The notes under the pieces are model-generated. The model searched no databases and was not told the origin of the DNA. It worked only from the letters and a program-made list of their open reading frames with translations. A stretch of 23,969 nt of DNA, from assembly GCA_963589235.1 (NCBI GenBank), contig CAVAJX010000054.1:1-23969 (forward strand). Reading direction: 5' to 3'. Below are positions 1 through 7,892 of this stretch, in pieces. The translations under genes and the position numbers were made by a program. This stretch comes from CAG-877 sp963589235. GTDB taxonomy: Bacteria; Bacillota_I; Bacilli_A; RF39; UBA660. Each line of letters opens with the position of its first letter. The first letter of the stretch is position 1.

Positions 1-709
1 TACTAGATAAAAAGTCAGTCTTAGCATGATTAGCCCTATCAGCATCATCTTTAGCTTTCTGTAAAGCTTCAACCATTTTCATATCTGGATTCTCAATTGT
101 GAAATACATTATATAAACAGTTATAGCATGCACAGAAAGTAACAACAAATATTCAGGTTTTAAAAATTGAATAATAGTTGCTGAAACTCCTAATACCAAC
201 AATGCTATCAACGGAATATATTTTTTTAAACTAGCCCGATTAAAAGTTTTAGCAATTTTAATTATCGAAAGAACTACATAAACACCGGTCAATGCATATA
301 TAAAAAGTACAGCTAGCCCGCTTGGAATCAATAAATCAGATGTTTTAATATATGATAATGGTAAAATAAATTCAATTATAGAAAGAGATAAAAATATATA
401 TTTATATATTTTATTTCTACTTTCTCGTTTTGAAATAATATTAATGTACATCGAAAAACAAGAAACCCAAAAAATATAATACAACAAAATAAGCTTTGTA
501 CTAATAGTATATATAATACTGTTATAGTCAATATTAAAACAAAGTAAAAGATAATTTATAAATTCAAAAACCGCACCAAATAAAGTAAGAATTAATAGCT
601 TACCAAAAATTTTTGTTTCTGGATGATTAGATCTCTTCTTTGCATAGAAAACCACTAATAAAATTAATACATACGTAAAACTACAAATTGTAAAAGTAAT
701 ATCAACCAT
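1..709 (-). CDS. Sensor histidine kinase, N-terminal membrane sensor part (cut by the window edge)
   Basis: I translated this by hand: it runs open from an ATG at 709 to the left edge (236 residues, no stop). The start has the Shine-Dalgarno AAGGTGG eight bases upstream. Residues 1-203 hold about seven hydrophobic helices (roughly 5-22, 36-58, 69-93, 103-122, 128-152, 163-181, 186-203). A charged linker follows, ending AKDDADRANHAKTDFLSS. This is the typical lead into the H-box of hybrid or classical histidine kinases (normally followed by M-S-H-E-I-R-T-P), so the dimerisation and ATPase domains should lie just outside the window. The likely role is a membrane signal sensor that phosphorylates a response regulator; the signal is unknown. 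It has its own extended -10 promoter and follows a terminator, so it starts a new unit. The H-box itself is not visible, so kinase identity rests on the linker. Confidence 0.82.
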   Translation of the reverse strand, partial: MVDITFTICSFTYVLILLVVFYAKKRSNHPETKIFGKLLILTLFGAVFEFINYLLLCFNIDYNSIIYTISTKLILLYYIFWVSCFSMYINIISKRESRNKIYKYIFLSLSIIEFILPLSYIKTSDLLIPSGLAVLFIYALTGVYVVLSIIKIAKTFNRASLKKYIPLIALLVLGVSATIIQFLKPEYLLLLSVHAITVYIMYFTIENPDMKMVEALQKAKDDADRANHAKTDFLSS

Positions 710-735
710 ATCTACAACCACCTTATTATGCTAAT

Positions 736-744
736 ATTATAACA
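736..744 (-). promoter_or_regulatory. Extended -10 promoter of the histidine kinase gene
   Basis: On the minus strand this reads TGTTATAAT, a TGn-extended consensus -10 box (TATAAT at 736-741). It lies 27 bases before the ATG and just after the terminator of the upstream gene. No good -35 is seen: the upstream region is the T-tract of that terminator. An extended -10 can work without a -35. Confidence 0.65.
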
Positions 745-754
745 CCTAACAACA

Positions 755-776
755 AAGAAAAAAAGACCGAAGTCTT
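755..776 (-). terminator. Intrinsic terminator of the acyl-CoA-synthetase-like gene
   Basis: Minus-strand hairpin AAGAC-TTCG-GTCTT (763-776) followed by TTTTTTCTTT. The loop is a C(UUCG)G tetraloop, which is exceptionally stable and partly offsets the short 5-bp stem. The first stem bases overlap the TAA stop codon (775-777) of the gene it ends. Confidence 0.85.
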
Positions 777-2766
777 AACTATTTTTCTCATGCATTCTTT
801 TAAATAAAGTTTTACCAGATTTCTTTTCTGTATCTTTAGAAGACTGTTTATAGATTTCTTCTAATTCATGAATTTTTGCTTTCATCATTAAATTACGAGG
901 AATACTATCAAGTTCTTGATAAAAAGTAGGAACATGCATAGAATCTAATTCTGCTGAGATTTTACCATAAATACCCTGTTCTATTTTTTGTTTCATCTCA
1001 GGATTAACATCAGAATCATATACAACAAAGCAAGCAGGAGCCTCTTTATCTTTTTTACTTGGTACACCAATAACAGCACAGTCAACTACACCTTCAACAC
1101 TTTTAACAACATTTTCTATTTTTGGTGCCCATACTTTATGACCATCTCTTATTATTAAACCGGATTTTCTACCAGCAAAAAATACATGTCCCGATGGATC
1201 CAAATATCCTAGATCTCCAGTATGATACCATTTACTTCCATCAGTATGCTTAACTAAGGCATAATTAGTACTTTCTTCATCTTTATAATATTCTTTAAAC
1301 ACATTTGGGTTAGCTGCATTATAACAAATTTCACCAATTTCATAATACATAAGACCATTGTCATAATCTGGTGCATCGACTTGTCTTATATTATTTTCTT
1401 CATCATAAGCAAATACAGACATATCATTTCCAGGAAAAACAACTCCAACAGATCCTTCAGAATAAATTTTTTTATTTTTTAAAACGCCATTTGGATTAAG
1501 AGCTGGGCCACAAGTTTCAGACGTACCTAATGCATTCTCTACAATAGCGACGCTACCAGTCTTTTTCATAATCATATTAGTTTCTCGTTCTAAAGATAAT
1601 TCTAATAAATCACCACCAGAAATCAAATGACGTTTGCCAGAAAAATCAACTTTTCTTCCTTTTGCCTCTTCTTTTTTTACATAATCACAAATTCTTTCCA
1701 ATAGTAATGGTCCAAGTAATATAACTGAGCTTTCATCTTTCAAAAATTCCTTAGTACAATTAATTGGATCAAACAATGGACTTAAAGACGTAGTAACTCC
1801 CCATACTATTGCTAGAACTATATCATACCAGAAATACGAACTAGAAGGTGGCATAGGATTAAACATAGAATCATGTTCATCAATATCAAATTCAGAATAT
1901 AATTGTTTAAAAGCAGAACTTAAAAAGTTTTCATTTGTTGTCACCACACCTTTTGATTTACCAGTAGAACCCGAAGTCTGAAAAATCGCAACATTTTCAT
2001 TTTCAACATATGGTTCTGCAACATCTTCTATATGTATATTCTTACTTTGTAATCCTTCAATGGCCTCTTCAAAACTTATCCAATTCTCATTATTATCCAA
2101 CTTAATTCTTAGTTTAGAAATACCTTCCATTAAACTAATTATAGACTTCTTTGGTAAAGACGTAAAAGGTAAAGAGTCTTTCATTGGAAGATAAATAACC
2201 TTACGTTCATTATCAGCAACAGTAATATTTTTAATCTGTGGATATGTCAAATCTAATGCAATTAAATGTTTAGAATTAGATTCCTCCATACATTTTTCTA
2301 TGGCATCACTATTACTCATAGGATCAATTGGTCTAACAGTTGCGCCAATAAGATTAGCTGCAAAAAAAGCATAAATAGATTCTGGAACAGAAGGTGTACA
2401 CATCACAATAATATCACCTTTTTCAACATTAAATTTATGTTTTAATGCATAAGCAAATTCTACACTGTTATCAACTAAATCACCAAAAGTAATTAATCTA
2501 TCGCAACGATATGCCACATTATCACGCATCTCATTAGCTTTTTTCAAAGCCAATGTACTAAGTCGTTCTTTAGGAAAATCTTTTTCTAAAACTTCTTCAT
2601 CAAAATATTGACGATACGGTCTATCTTGTTTTCCATAACCAGTAAGTTCTTTGCCTAAGCTTTCCTCTGTTTCTGCTACCATTTCTATAATCTCATCATC
2701 AGATAATTTCTTAATAGAAGTTTCCTTCGCATTCTGTAAAATTTTTTCCAAAATTTCTCTATCCAT
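775..2766 (-). CDS. ANL-superfamily adenylate-forming enzyme, acyl-CoA-synthetase-like
   Basis: The product has 663 residues. It would activate a carboxylic acid as acyl-AMP and probably transfer it to CoA; the substrate cannot be told from sequence. Visible ANL motifs are the P-loop TSGSTGKSKG (about residues 264-273), GTSETCG, the A7-like YHTGDLGYLD, and a GRKSGLIIRDGHKVWAPKIE hinge and C-terminal segment. The C-terminal catalytic-lysine region reads PRNLMMKAKIHELE rather than the usual PRTxSGKxxR, so the acylating lysine is probably in MMKAK but is not certain. The start is the ATG at 2766, preceded by GGAAAGGG. A longer frame beginning with TTG at 2826 is rejected because that TTG is the first codon-sized part of the -35 box. 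The gene is monocistronic, with its own promoter and terminator. A peptide or amino-acid ligase role is possible but less likely. Confidence 0.85.
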   Translation of the reverse strand: MDREILEKILQNAKETSIKKLSDDEIIEMVAETEESLGKELTGYGKQDRPYRQYFDEEVLEKDFPKERLSTLALKKANEMRDNVAYRCDRLITFGDLVDNSVEFAYALKHKFNVEKGDIIVMCTPSVPESIYAFFAANLIGATVRPIDPMSNSDAIEKCMEESNSKHLIALDLTYPQIKNITVADNERKVIYLPMKDSLPFTSLPKKSIISLMEGISKLRIKLDNNENWISFEEAIEGLQSKNIHIEDVAEPYVENENVAIFQTSGSTGKSKGVVTTNENFLSSAFKQLYSEFDIDEHDSMFNPMPPSSSYFWYDIVLAIVWGVTTSLSPLFDPINCTKEFLKDESSVILLGPLLLERICDYVKKEEAKGRKVDFSGKRHLISGGDLLELSLERETNMIMKKTGSVAIVENALGTSETCGPALNPNGVLKNKKIYSEGSVGVVFPGNDMSVFAYDEENNIRQVDAPDYDNGLMYYEIGEICYNAANPNVFKEYYKDEESTNYALVKHTDGSKWYHTGDLGYLDPSGHVFFAGRKSGLIIRDGHKVWAPKIENVVKSVEGVVDCAVIGVPSKKDKEAPACFVVYDSDVNPEMKQKIEQGIYGKISAELDSMHVPTFYQELDSIPRNLMMKAKIHELEEIYKQSSKDTEKKSGKTLFKRMHEKNS

Positions 2767-2797
2767 ATACAACCCAAACCCTTTCCAATTGCCGCTT

Positions 2798-2826
2798 ATT
2801 ATAACACAAAACCTATTTTTTTTCAA
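2798..2826 (-). promoter_or_regulatory. Sigma-A-like promoter of the acyl-CoA-synthetase-like gene
   Basis: Minus strand: -35 TTGAAA (2821-2826), exactly 17 bp spacer, -10 TATAAT (2798-2803) with an extended TGn. This predicts a transcript starting near 2791 and a leader of about 25 nt carrying the Shine-Dalgarno GGAAAGGG before the ATG at 2766. Confidence 0.85.
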
Positions 2827-2830
2827 GATA

Positions 2831-2907
2831 AAAGAAGTAAATTACTACTTCACTTTAATTTTATAATAAAGAAGTAAATTACTACTTCACTTTAATTTTA
2901 TAATAAA
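2831..2907 (+). repeat. Perfect 37-bp tandem duplication containing a palindrome
   Basis: Two identical 37-bp copies (2831-2867 and 2868-2904) plus 3 bp of a third. Each contains the inverted repeat GAAGTA-AATTAC-TACTTC with an inner palindrome AGTAAATTACT. The block lies between the stop of the 3D-domain gene (2926) and the -35 box at 2821-2826. On the minus strand each copy could fold and is followed by T-rich sequence, so the block may be a doubled weak terminator. As the palindromes sit directly upstream of a promoter, they could instead be tandem operators. The sequence alone does not decide between these. Confidence 0.9.
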
Positions 2908-2925
2908 CTTAATTGTTAATCAATA

Positions 2926-3459
2926 CTAAAATCCATATCTAAGTATTTCAAATTTGGTATTATAATTGACTCCATCTTTATTAGCTAAATATTCATTAGG
3001 ATAAAGTAAATCAAATAACGCTTTACCATTAAAGCCTATTGAACCTCCTCTATCCAATACAATTCCTAAAAAAGACTCCATATCATAACTAACCCTAACA
3101 ATAGTTCCAAAAGGATAAGACTTATCTCCTGCTAATATTCTAACATTTCCATAATAATTATCATTATAGTAAATTGTACCTGATCCAACATAAAGACCAT
3201 ATGCTAAATAGCCAGTACATAAATAACAGTCAGGTCCATATCTAGATAATTTACCAAGTTGAATTTCTAATACATCATCAACTACTTCATCATCACTATT
3301 ATCAAATATTTCTTCAACATCATCATCTAATTCATCATCTATAATTATTTCATTAGAAGCATATACATACTCTTTATAGACATCTTTCTTATCAACATCT
3401 ATATAAGTCATTATTAATAAAGCTATTAAACAAACAATAGCGTATTTATAAAATTTCAT
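2926..3459 (-). CDS. Secreted or membrane-anchored 3D-domain (double-psi beta-barrel) protein
   Basis: The product has 177 residues. Residues 1-19 are a hydrophobic signal/anchor after MKFYK. Residues 35-65 are very acidic (Asp/Glu linker). The C-terminal part, residues 72-177, matches the 3D / RlpA-like barrel pattern: a YGPDCYLCTGYLAYG opening, PFGTIVRVS, then LDRGGSIG with Asp136 and an FDLL with Asp150, and a closing segment ending KFEILRYGF. In relatives (YabE/YuiC, MltA-type folds) the aspartates serve peptidoglycan cleavage. I infer a cell-wall role, possibly a muralytic or binding domain, but catalysis is not shown. The classic three-Asp pattern is only partly clear. The start ATG at 3459 has GGGAG upstream. 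The gene is monocistronic behind its own promoter. Confidence 0.7.
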   Translation of the reverse strand: MKFYKYAIVCLIALLIMTYIDVDKKDVYKEYVYASNEIIIDDELDDDVEEIFDNSDDEVVDDVLEIQLGKLSRYGPDCYLCTGYLAYGLYVGSGTIYYNDNYYGNVRILAGDKSYPFGTIVRVSYDMESFLGIVLDRGGSIGFNGKALFDLLYPNEYLANKDGVNYNTKFEILRYGF

Positions 3460-3480
3460 AAAAAACTCCCTGTAAATACA

Positions 3481-3509
3481 AAGATAACATATTTACAAAG
3501 AGTTTACAA
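3481..3509 (-). promoter_or_regulatory. Promoter of the 3D-domain gene
   Basis: Minus strand: -35 TTGTAA (3504-3509), 17-bp spacer, -10 TATCTT (3481-3486) with an extended TGT. It lies 22 bases before the ATG at 3459. Confidence 0.6.
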
Positions 3510-3529
3510 CACTTTACATATATTGGCAA

Positions 3530-4516
3530 TTATGATGCTGTTCTTTCACACTTATAACCAGATGCACTCATATTCTTTTCAATTACATCTATATTTTGTT
3601 CATTTTCAAATTCAGGATAAACACCACCAGCTTCTATATAAGCAGAATTAATGCTTTCCTTATTAATTAATGAATAAGTAAAATCTTGTGTTTCAACAAC
3701 AGTACCTTCAGACTGATTACAACTAACTTTTACTCCTGCTAATGAACCAACTTCATTTTGAAGTAATTTACACTTATTTAAAAGACTATCTAATTGATCA
3801 CTATCAACAATAGCGTCACCCTCAGTAGAAGTAACATAAGATAACTTATTTAACTTACTATCAGTAAAGCTAAATTGTGCAGTATAACTAATATTAAAAA
3901 TATCTGTAGTTCTATCAAGTCTACAAGTTAATAATCCTGTTGTAATAGTGGGAGCATTTTCTTGTGCCTTTAAATCTTTCTTAATATTAATATAATTAGT
4001 TATATCAGGTAAAAAGAAAACTAAAGCAAACATAAATATAAAGAAAATAATCATTGAAACATACTTAAACTTACTAACTGGCTTAGCCTCATATTTTTCA
4101 TTTTCTTCTCTTTGTTTTCTTCTTTCAGCCTCTAATTTATCAGACATTTGTTTAGACATAATAACTGGAGTTGTTTTCTTATCATCTTTTTGTTTAAACA
4201 AACTAAATCTTTCATCAACTTTTTTTGTATTATCCGTACCCTCTAGTTGTTCAGTATTAGCATCAGCAGTTGTAGTACTAGCAGTACTAACAACATTAGT
4301 AGTATCATTTGAAACACCAACATCAGTATTAACACTAGTATTTGTATCGGTAACATTCTGAGCTGCACTAGGATTATTATTAACAGCAACAGTCTTTACT
4401 ACATTATTACTTTGAACTGGAGTATTATTAACATCAGTTGGAACACTATTAGTAGAGTCTTGTGCCAAATTAGTATTTTGATTCAAATTTTCATTAGGAT
4501 TAACATTATTATTCAT
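3530..4516 (-). CDS. Unknown single-pass membrane protein with Asn/Thr/Val-rich N-terminal tail
   Basis: I do not recognise the family. The product has 328 residues. Residues 1 to about 86 are low complexity (Asn, Thr, Val, Ser). A charged Lys/Glu/Arg-rich stretch follows, then one membrane helix (about 152-170, MIIFFIFMFALVFFLPD), then an outer domain of about 155 residues with several cysteines (TCRLDR, NKCKLL, VSCNQ, YKCER). By the positive-inside rule the low-complexity tail is cytoplasmic. The outer domain looks beta-rich and recalls small lipoprotein-like domains, but no function can be assigned. The start is the ATG at 4516, with GGAGG upstream (GGAGGCTGGTTAGTG-ATG). A longer frame from TTG at 4597 is rejected because that codon lies in the loop of the rpe terminator and upstream of the promoter. 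The gene is monocistronic. Confidence 0.75.
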   Translation of the reverse strand: MNNNVNPNENLNQNTNLAQDSTNSVPTDVNNTPVQSNNVVKTVAVNNNPSAAQNVTDTNTSVNTDVGVSNDTTNVVSTASTTTADANTEQLEGTDNTKKVDERFSLFKQKDDKKTTPVIMSKQMSDKLEAERRKQREENEKYEAKPVSKFKYVSMIIFFIFMFALVFFLPDITNYINIKKDLKAQENAPTITTGLLTCRLDRTTDIFNISYTAQFSFTDSKLNKLSYVTSTEGDAIVDSDQLDSLLNKCKLLQNEVGSLAGVKVSCNQSEGTVVETQDFTYSLINKESINSAYIEAGGVYPEFENEQNIDVIEKNMSASGYKCERTAS

Positions 4517-4541
4517 CACTAACCAGCCTCCTATTGTCTTC

Positions 4542-4570
4542 ATTATAACACATAATAAAATGACTTTCCA
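4542..4570 (-). promoter_or_regulatory. Promoter of the Asn/Thr-rich membrane protein gene
   Basis: Minus strand: -35 TGGAAA (4565-4570), 17-bp spacer, -10 TATAAT (4542-4547) with an extended TGT. It lies between the rpe terminator and the GGAGG site before the ATG at 4516, and this fixes the start of that gene. Confidence 0.75.
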
Positions 4571-4579
4571 TACTAAAAA

Positions 4580-4607
4580 ACAAAATAAAAGTACCAATAT
4601 AGGTACT
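4580..4607 (-). terminator. Intrinsic terminator after rpe
   Basis: Minus-strand hairpin AGTACC-TATATT-GGTACT (4590-4607) followed by TTTATTTTG. The 6-bp stem begins inside the TAG stop codon of rpe (4606-4608). It ends the long priA-to-rpe cluster. Confidence 0.85.
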
Positions 4608-5232
4608 ATCTTAAACTATCTATTTTTTCTTGAAAATCATCACTTCTTACGATATAGCTACCAGAAGTAACTATATCAACGCCATCACATAAACTTCTAC
4701 TCTTATCATTAACTCCACCATCTATATTAATAACAGCCTTAGAATTATATGCATCTAGTAAAGCTCTAACTTCTTTTATCTTATTACTTGTCTCAACAAT
4801 AAACTCTTGTCCACCTTTACCTGGTTCAACACTCATAATTAAAACCAAATCTATATATGGCAAATATGGAACTAATTCACTTACTTTAGTATCAGGTTTT
4901 ATTGCCAAACCAGCCTTAATAGAATACTTATGAATAAGCTCTAAACACTCCTCAATATTTTGATCAACTTCGACATGAAAAGTTATATATTCTGTATTCA
5001 ACTCTGCATATAAAGGAATATATTTACTTGGATCCGCCACCATTAAATGAACATCTAATCTCTTAGAAGTATATTTATAAATATTTCTCATCTCACTAAA
5101 TGGCATAGTTTTATTCTTTACAAACTTCCCATCCATAATATCAACATGAATATAATCAACATCAGTCTCATTTAATTTAACTAAATCTTTAATCAAGTCT
5201 TTACAACTTAAAAACGAAGCACTTACTTTCAT
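4606..5232 (-). CDS. rpe: Ribulose-phosphate 3-epimerase
   Basis: The product has 208 residues, close to the usual 215-220. It interconverts ribulose 5-phosphate and xylulose 5-phosphate in the pentose phosphate pathway in the cytoplasm. TIM-barrel motifs are all visible: YIHVDIMDGKFV with His29 and Asp31, LDVHLMVADP with His62, ITFHVEVD, LIMSVEPGKGGQEF and INIDGGVN with Asp171. The two histidines and two aspartates are the expected metal and catalytic residues. The ATG at 5232 overlaps the rsgA stop by four bases (ATGA), so translation is probably coupled. The order rsgA-rpe is conserved in Bacillota. A strong terminator follows directly. Confidence 0.96.
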   Translation of the reverse strand: MKVSASFLSCKDLIKDLVKLNETDVDYIHVDIMDGKFVKNKTMPFSEMRNIYKYTSKRLDVHLMVADPSKYIPLYAELNTEYITFHVEVDQNIEECLELIHKYSIKAGLAIKPDTKVSELVPYLPYIDLVLIMSVEPGKGGQEFIVETSNKIKEVRALLDAYNSKAVINIDGGVNDKSRSLCDGVDIVTSGSYIVRSDDFQEKIDSLR

Positions 5233-6062
5233 TTCTTATCCTCCCCAATAAAATTTAAATAATTAGTATATCTACTATCTAATATATTATTAGAAATAAC
5301 TTCCTGTTTTACTATACATTCTTTTTCTTTTGTATGCATACAGTCTTTAAAAGGACAAGGATACATAGAAAATTCAATAAAAGCTTCTCTTATTTCTTCT
5401 TTGCTATATTTATTAAAATCTAATGCTGAAAAGCCAGGTGTATCCATAACTTTACCATCAAATAAAGAAAATAGTTCAACAACTCTAGTCGTATGTCTAC
5501 CACGACCTAACGCCAATGAAACTTCTCCCGTTTCTAAGTTCCAATTAGGATTAAGTTTATTTAATAAAGTACTTTTTCCAGCACCAGTTTGTCCTGTAAA
5601 AACACTAGTTTTTCCTTTAATTAAAGCCTTAATCTTATCTATTTCTTGATTAGAAACAACTTCATAACCTAAACTTTTATAATAATCTAAAGTCTTTCTA
5701 ATTTTCTCTAACTCTAAATCAGAAACTAAATCTTCTTTTGTAATACAAATAATAGCTTTTACATTATGTAATTCCATAAGTACTAACATTTTATCTAATA
5801 GATTTAAAGAAAAATTTGGATTAACTAAACTTGTAACTATAAAGGCTTGATCAATATTACTAACTTTAGGTCTTTCAAACTCATTTTTTCTTGGTAATAT
5901 TTCTTCAATTAATTTTTTTTCTATACTGAAAAGAACATAATCACCAACTACAGGTGTAATATGCTCTTTTCTAAATATACCTCTACATTTACAAGGATAA
6001 ACCTCATCATTACAACTAACATAATGTAAATCAGAAACTATTTTAATTATTTGTCCTTGCAT
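5229..6062 (-). CDS. rsgA: Ribosome small-subunit-dependent GTPase A
   Basis: The product has 277 residues and is a late 30S-assembly GTPase. The circularly permuted GTPase order is visible: an N-terminal OB-fold (MQGQIIKIVSDLHYVSC), then the G4-like TKED (about 108), then the G1 P-loop GQTGAGKST (157-165), then G3 DTPGFS (207-212). The C-terminal zinc site has Cys236, Cys241, His243 and Cys249 (CPFKDCMHTKEKEC), typical of RsgA/YjeQ. The start is the ATG at 6062 with AGGTG nine bases upstream. An upstream GTG at 6074 lies within the Shine-Dalgarno region itself and is rejected. It sits between prkC (12-bp gap) and rpe (4-bp overlap), as in other Bacillota; in B. subtilis its product is a PrkC substrate. 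Confidence 0.96.
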   Translation of the reverse strand: MQGQIIKIVSDLHYVSCNDEVYPCKCRGIFRKEHITPVVGDYVLFSIEKKLIEEILPRKNEFERPKVSNIDQAFIVTSLVNPNFSLNLLDKMLVLMELHNVKAIICITKEDLVSDLELEKIRKTLDYYKSLGYEVVSNQEIDKIKALIKGKTSVFTGQTGAGKSTLLNKLNPNWNLETGEVSLALGRGRHTTRVVELFSLFDGKVMDTPGFSALDFNKYSKEEIREAFIEFSMYPCPFKDCMHTKEKECIVKQEVISNNILDSRYTNYLNFIGEDKK

Positions 6063-6074
6063 AAAAATCAACAC

Positions 6075-7892
6075 CTAACTATTTAAATCTGTTTTATCTG
6101 TTTCATTTTCTTTATCTTTATCTTTTTCTTTATCGGTAGTTGTATCACTAGTTGACCCAGGTTCAGAAGCAATTGTAACTTCTAAAGTTCTTCCTTCATA
6201 TATAGGACTACCAGCAGTTCTGGACTGTCCTATTATTTTACCTGGAGGATATGCTGATGTAGCTTGATAATTTTTTTCTAAAACCAAATTATACTTATCA
6301 CAGAAAGCTTCTACATCTTCTAAGGTCCATCCTTCAGAAACCATATCTGGAAATGTATCAACTAGATCAGGAATATATAATATTATTGAATCACCCTTCT
6401 TAACTTCTGAACCAGCAGCTAAAGACTGACCAATGATTTCTTGTTCATCATATTCTTTATCAGAATCAGTAGGTTCTTTTTTCTCAACTGTGACATTTAA
6501 CCCATAATTTCTTTCTAAAATTGTTTGTACTTCAATATAGTTTTTACCAGTATAATCTTCTATTTCATAAACCTCTTCACCAGTAGATTTATAAATAGTT
6601 ACTACAGTACCAGGTTTAACACTTCTACCTTCTTCTGGATCAGTTCTTGTTACTCTATTTTTATCTATTTCAGAAGATGATTCTGTTTTTATCTTAGTAT
6701 TAACTTCTAATCCTAAAGCTTGTAATTTTTTCTCACAAGTACTTACCTTTTCTCCTTCACATTCAGGAATAGTTACTGGCTTCTCATTAGAAAAAGCTGG
6801 AACTATAAAGAAAACTGTAATTAAAGCTAAAGCTAATACACCAAAGACAATTGCTAAAATGATAATTACACGATTACTTTTCTTATCCTCTAAATCTTCT
6901 TCATCTATCTTTTTAGCAACATTTTCTGTAGTATCTTCATCAATATCTTCATCATTATTTTTTTCATCTATTTTTTTTTCTTCTATATTTTCTAACTTCT
7001 TAATACGTTTAGTATTATCAGTTTCATGTTCTGGATATTTATATTGATAAACCGCTTCATCCATTCTATCATCATCCAAAGCTGTAAGCAAATCTTCATG
7101 CATACTTCTAGCATCTTCATATCTATTCTTTGGATTCTTTGCTGTTGCTTTTCTAATAATATTTTCTATACTCTGTGGAATAGCCGGATTCTCTTCCCTT
7201 AAACTAGGTAGAGGATCTCTCATATGCTTTAAAGCAATTTCAACAGCGTTATCTCCTCTAAATGGTAAACTTCCTGACAATAGCTCATAAAAGATAATAC
7301 CCATAGAATAAATATCACTCTTAATTGTACATCCTTTTCCAGAAGCTTGTTCAGGTGGCAAATAATGAACACTACCCATAACAGAATTAGTCTGAGTTAA
7401 TTGTGTTGAATTAAGAGCCATCGCAATACCAAAATCCGTTATTTTGATCTGACCATCATCTTTAATCATAATATTTTGAGGTTTTAAATCTCTATGTATT
7501 ATATAAGAATCATGTGCATGAGCCATACCATCAGTAAGTTGTAACATAATATCAATTGCTTCAGATAATGTAAGAGTCCCTCTCTTCTTCAACAATTGTT
7601 TTAAAGTCTTACCTTCAATATATTCCATTACTATATAGTAAAGTCCATTATCTTCACCAACATCATACATCTCAACAATATTAGGATGAGCAAGTGATGA
7701 AGCTGATAATGCTTCTCTTTGAAATCTTCTAACAAACTTTTCATCATTAGATAAATCTCCACGTAATACCTTTATCGCAACATTTCTATCTAGTATCGTA
7801 TCATAGCCAAGATAAACATTGGCCATTCCACCTTCACCAATTGATCTAATTATTTCATAACGATCATTAATTTTTTGCCCTTTCGTAATCAC
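6075..7892 (-). CDS. prkC: PASTA-domain serine/threonine protein kinase
   Basis: The product has 605 residues. It is a Hanks-type kinase that senses cell-wall fragments and phosphorylates growth and division proteins. The kinase domain is about residues 10-270: glycine loop GEGGMANVY, Lys41 in VAIKVL, HRDLKPQN with Asp135, DFG 153-155, and a MGSVHYLPPEQ activation segment. A charged juxtamembrane region follows, then one membrane helix (about 342-364), then three outer PASTA repeats (starting near 370, 440 and 510) and a Ser/Thr/Lys/Asp-rich tail of about 30 residues. The start codon is GTG at 7892, sharing one base with the prpC stop TAG; AAGGTG lies seven bases upstream. The kinase-phosphatase pair and the rsgA that follows are the standard order. 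All catalytic residues are present. Confidence 0.97.
   Translation of the reverse strand: MITKGQKINDRYEIIRSIGEGGMANVYLGYDTILDRNVAIKVLRGDLSNDEKFVRRFQREALSASSLAHPNIVEMYDVGEDNGLYYIVMEYIEGKTLKQLLKKRGTLTLSEAIDIMLQLTDGMAHAHDSYIIHRDLKPQNIMIKDDGQIKITDFGIAMALNSTQLTQTNSVMGSVHYLPPEQASGKGCTIKSDIYSMGIIFYELLSGSLPFRGDNAVEIALKHMRDPLPSLREENPAIPQSIENIIRKATAKNPKNRYEDARSMHEDLLTALDDDRMDEAVYQYKYPEHETDNTKRIKKLENIEEKKIDEKNNDEDIDEDTTENVAKKIDEEDLEDKKSNRVIIILAIVFGVLALALITVFFIVPAFSNEKPVTIPECEGEKVSTCEKKLQALGLEVNTKIKTESSSEIDKNRVTRTDPEEGRSVKPGTVVTIYKSTGEEVYEIEDYTGKNYIEVQTILERNYGLNVTVEKKEPTDSDKEYDEQEIIGQSLAAGSEVKKGDSIILYIPDLVDTFPDMVSEGWTLEDVEAFCDKYNLVLEKNYQATSAYPPGKIIGQSRTAGSPIYEGRTLEVTIASEPGSTSDTTTDKEKDKDKENETDKTDLNS

Noticed and set aside
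4517..4597. N-terminal extension of the Asn/Thr-rich membrane protein from a TTG at 4597
   Set aside because: The TTG lies in the loop of the rpe terminator and upstream of the promoter (-10 at 4542-4547). GGAGG precedes the ATG at 4516.
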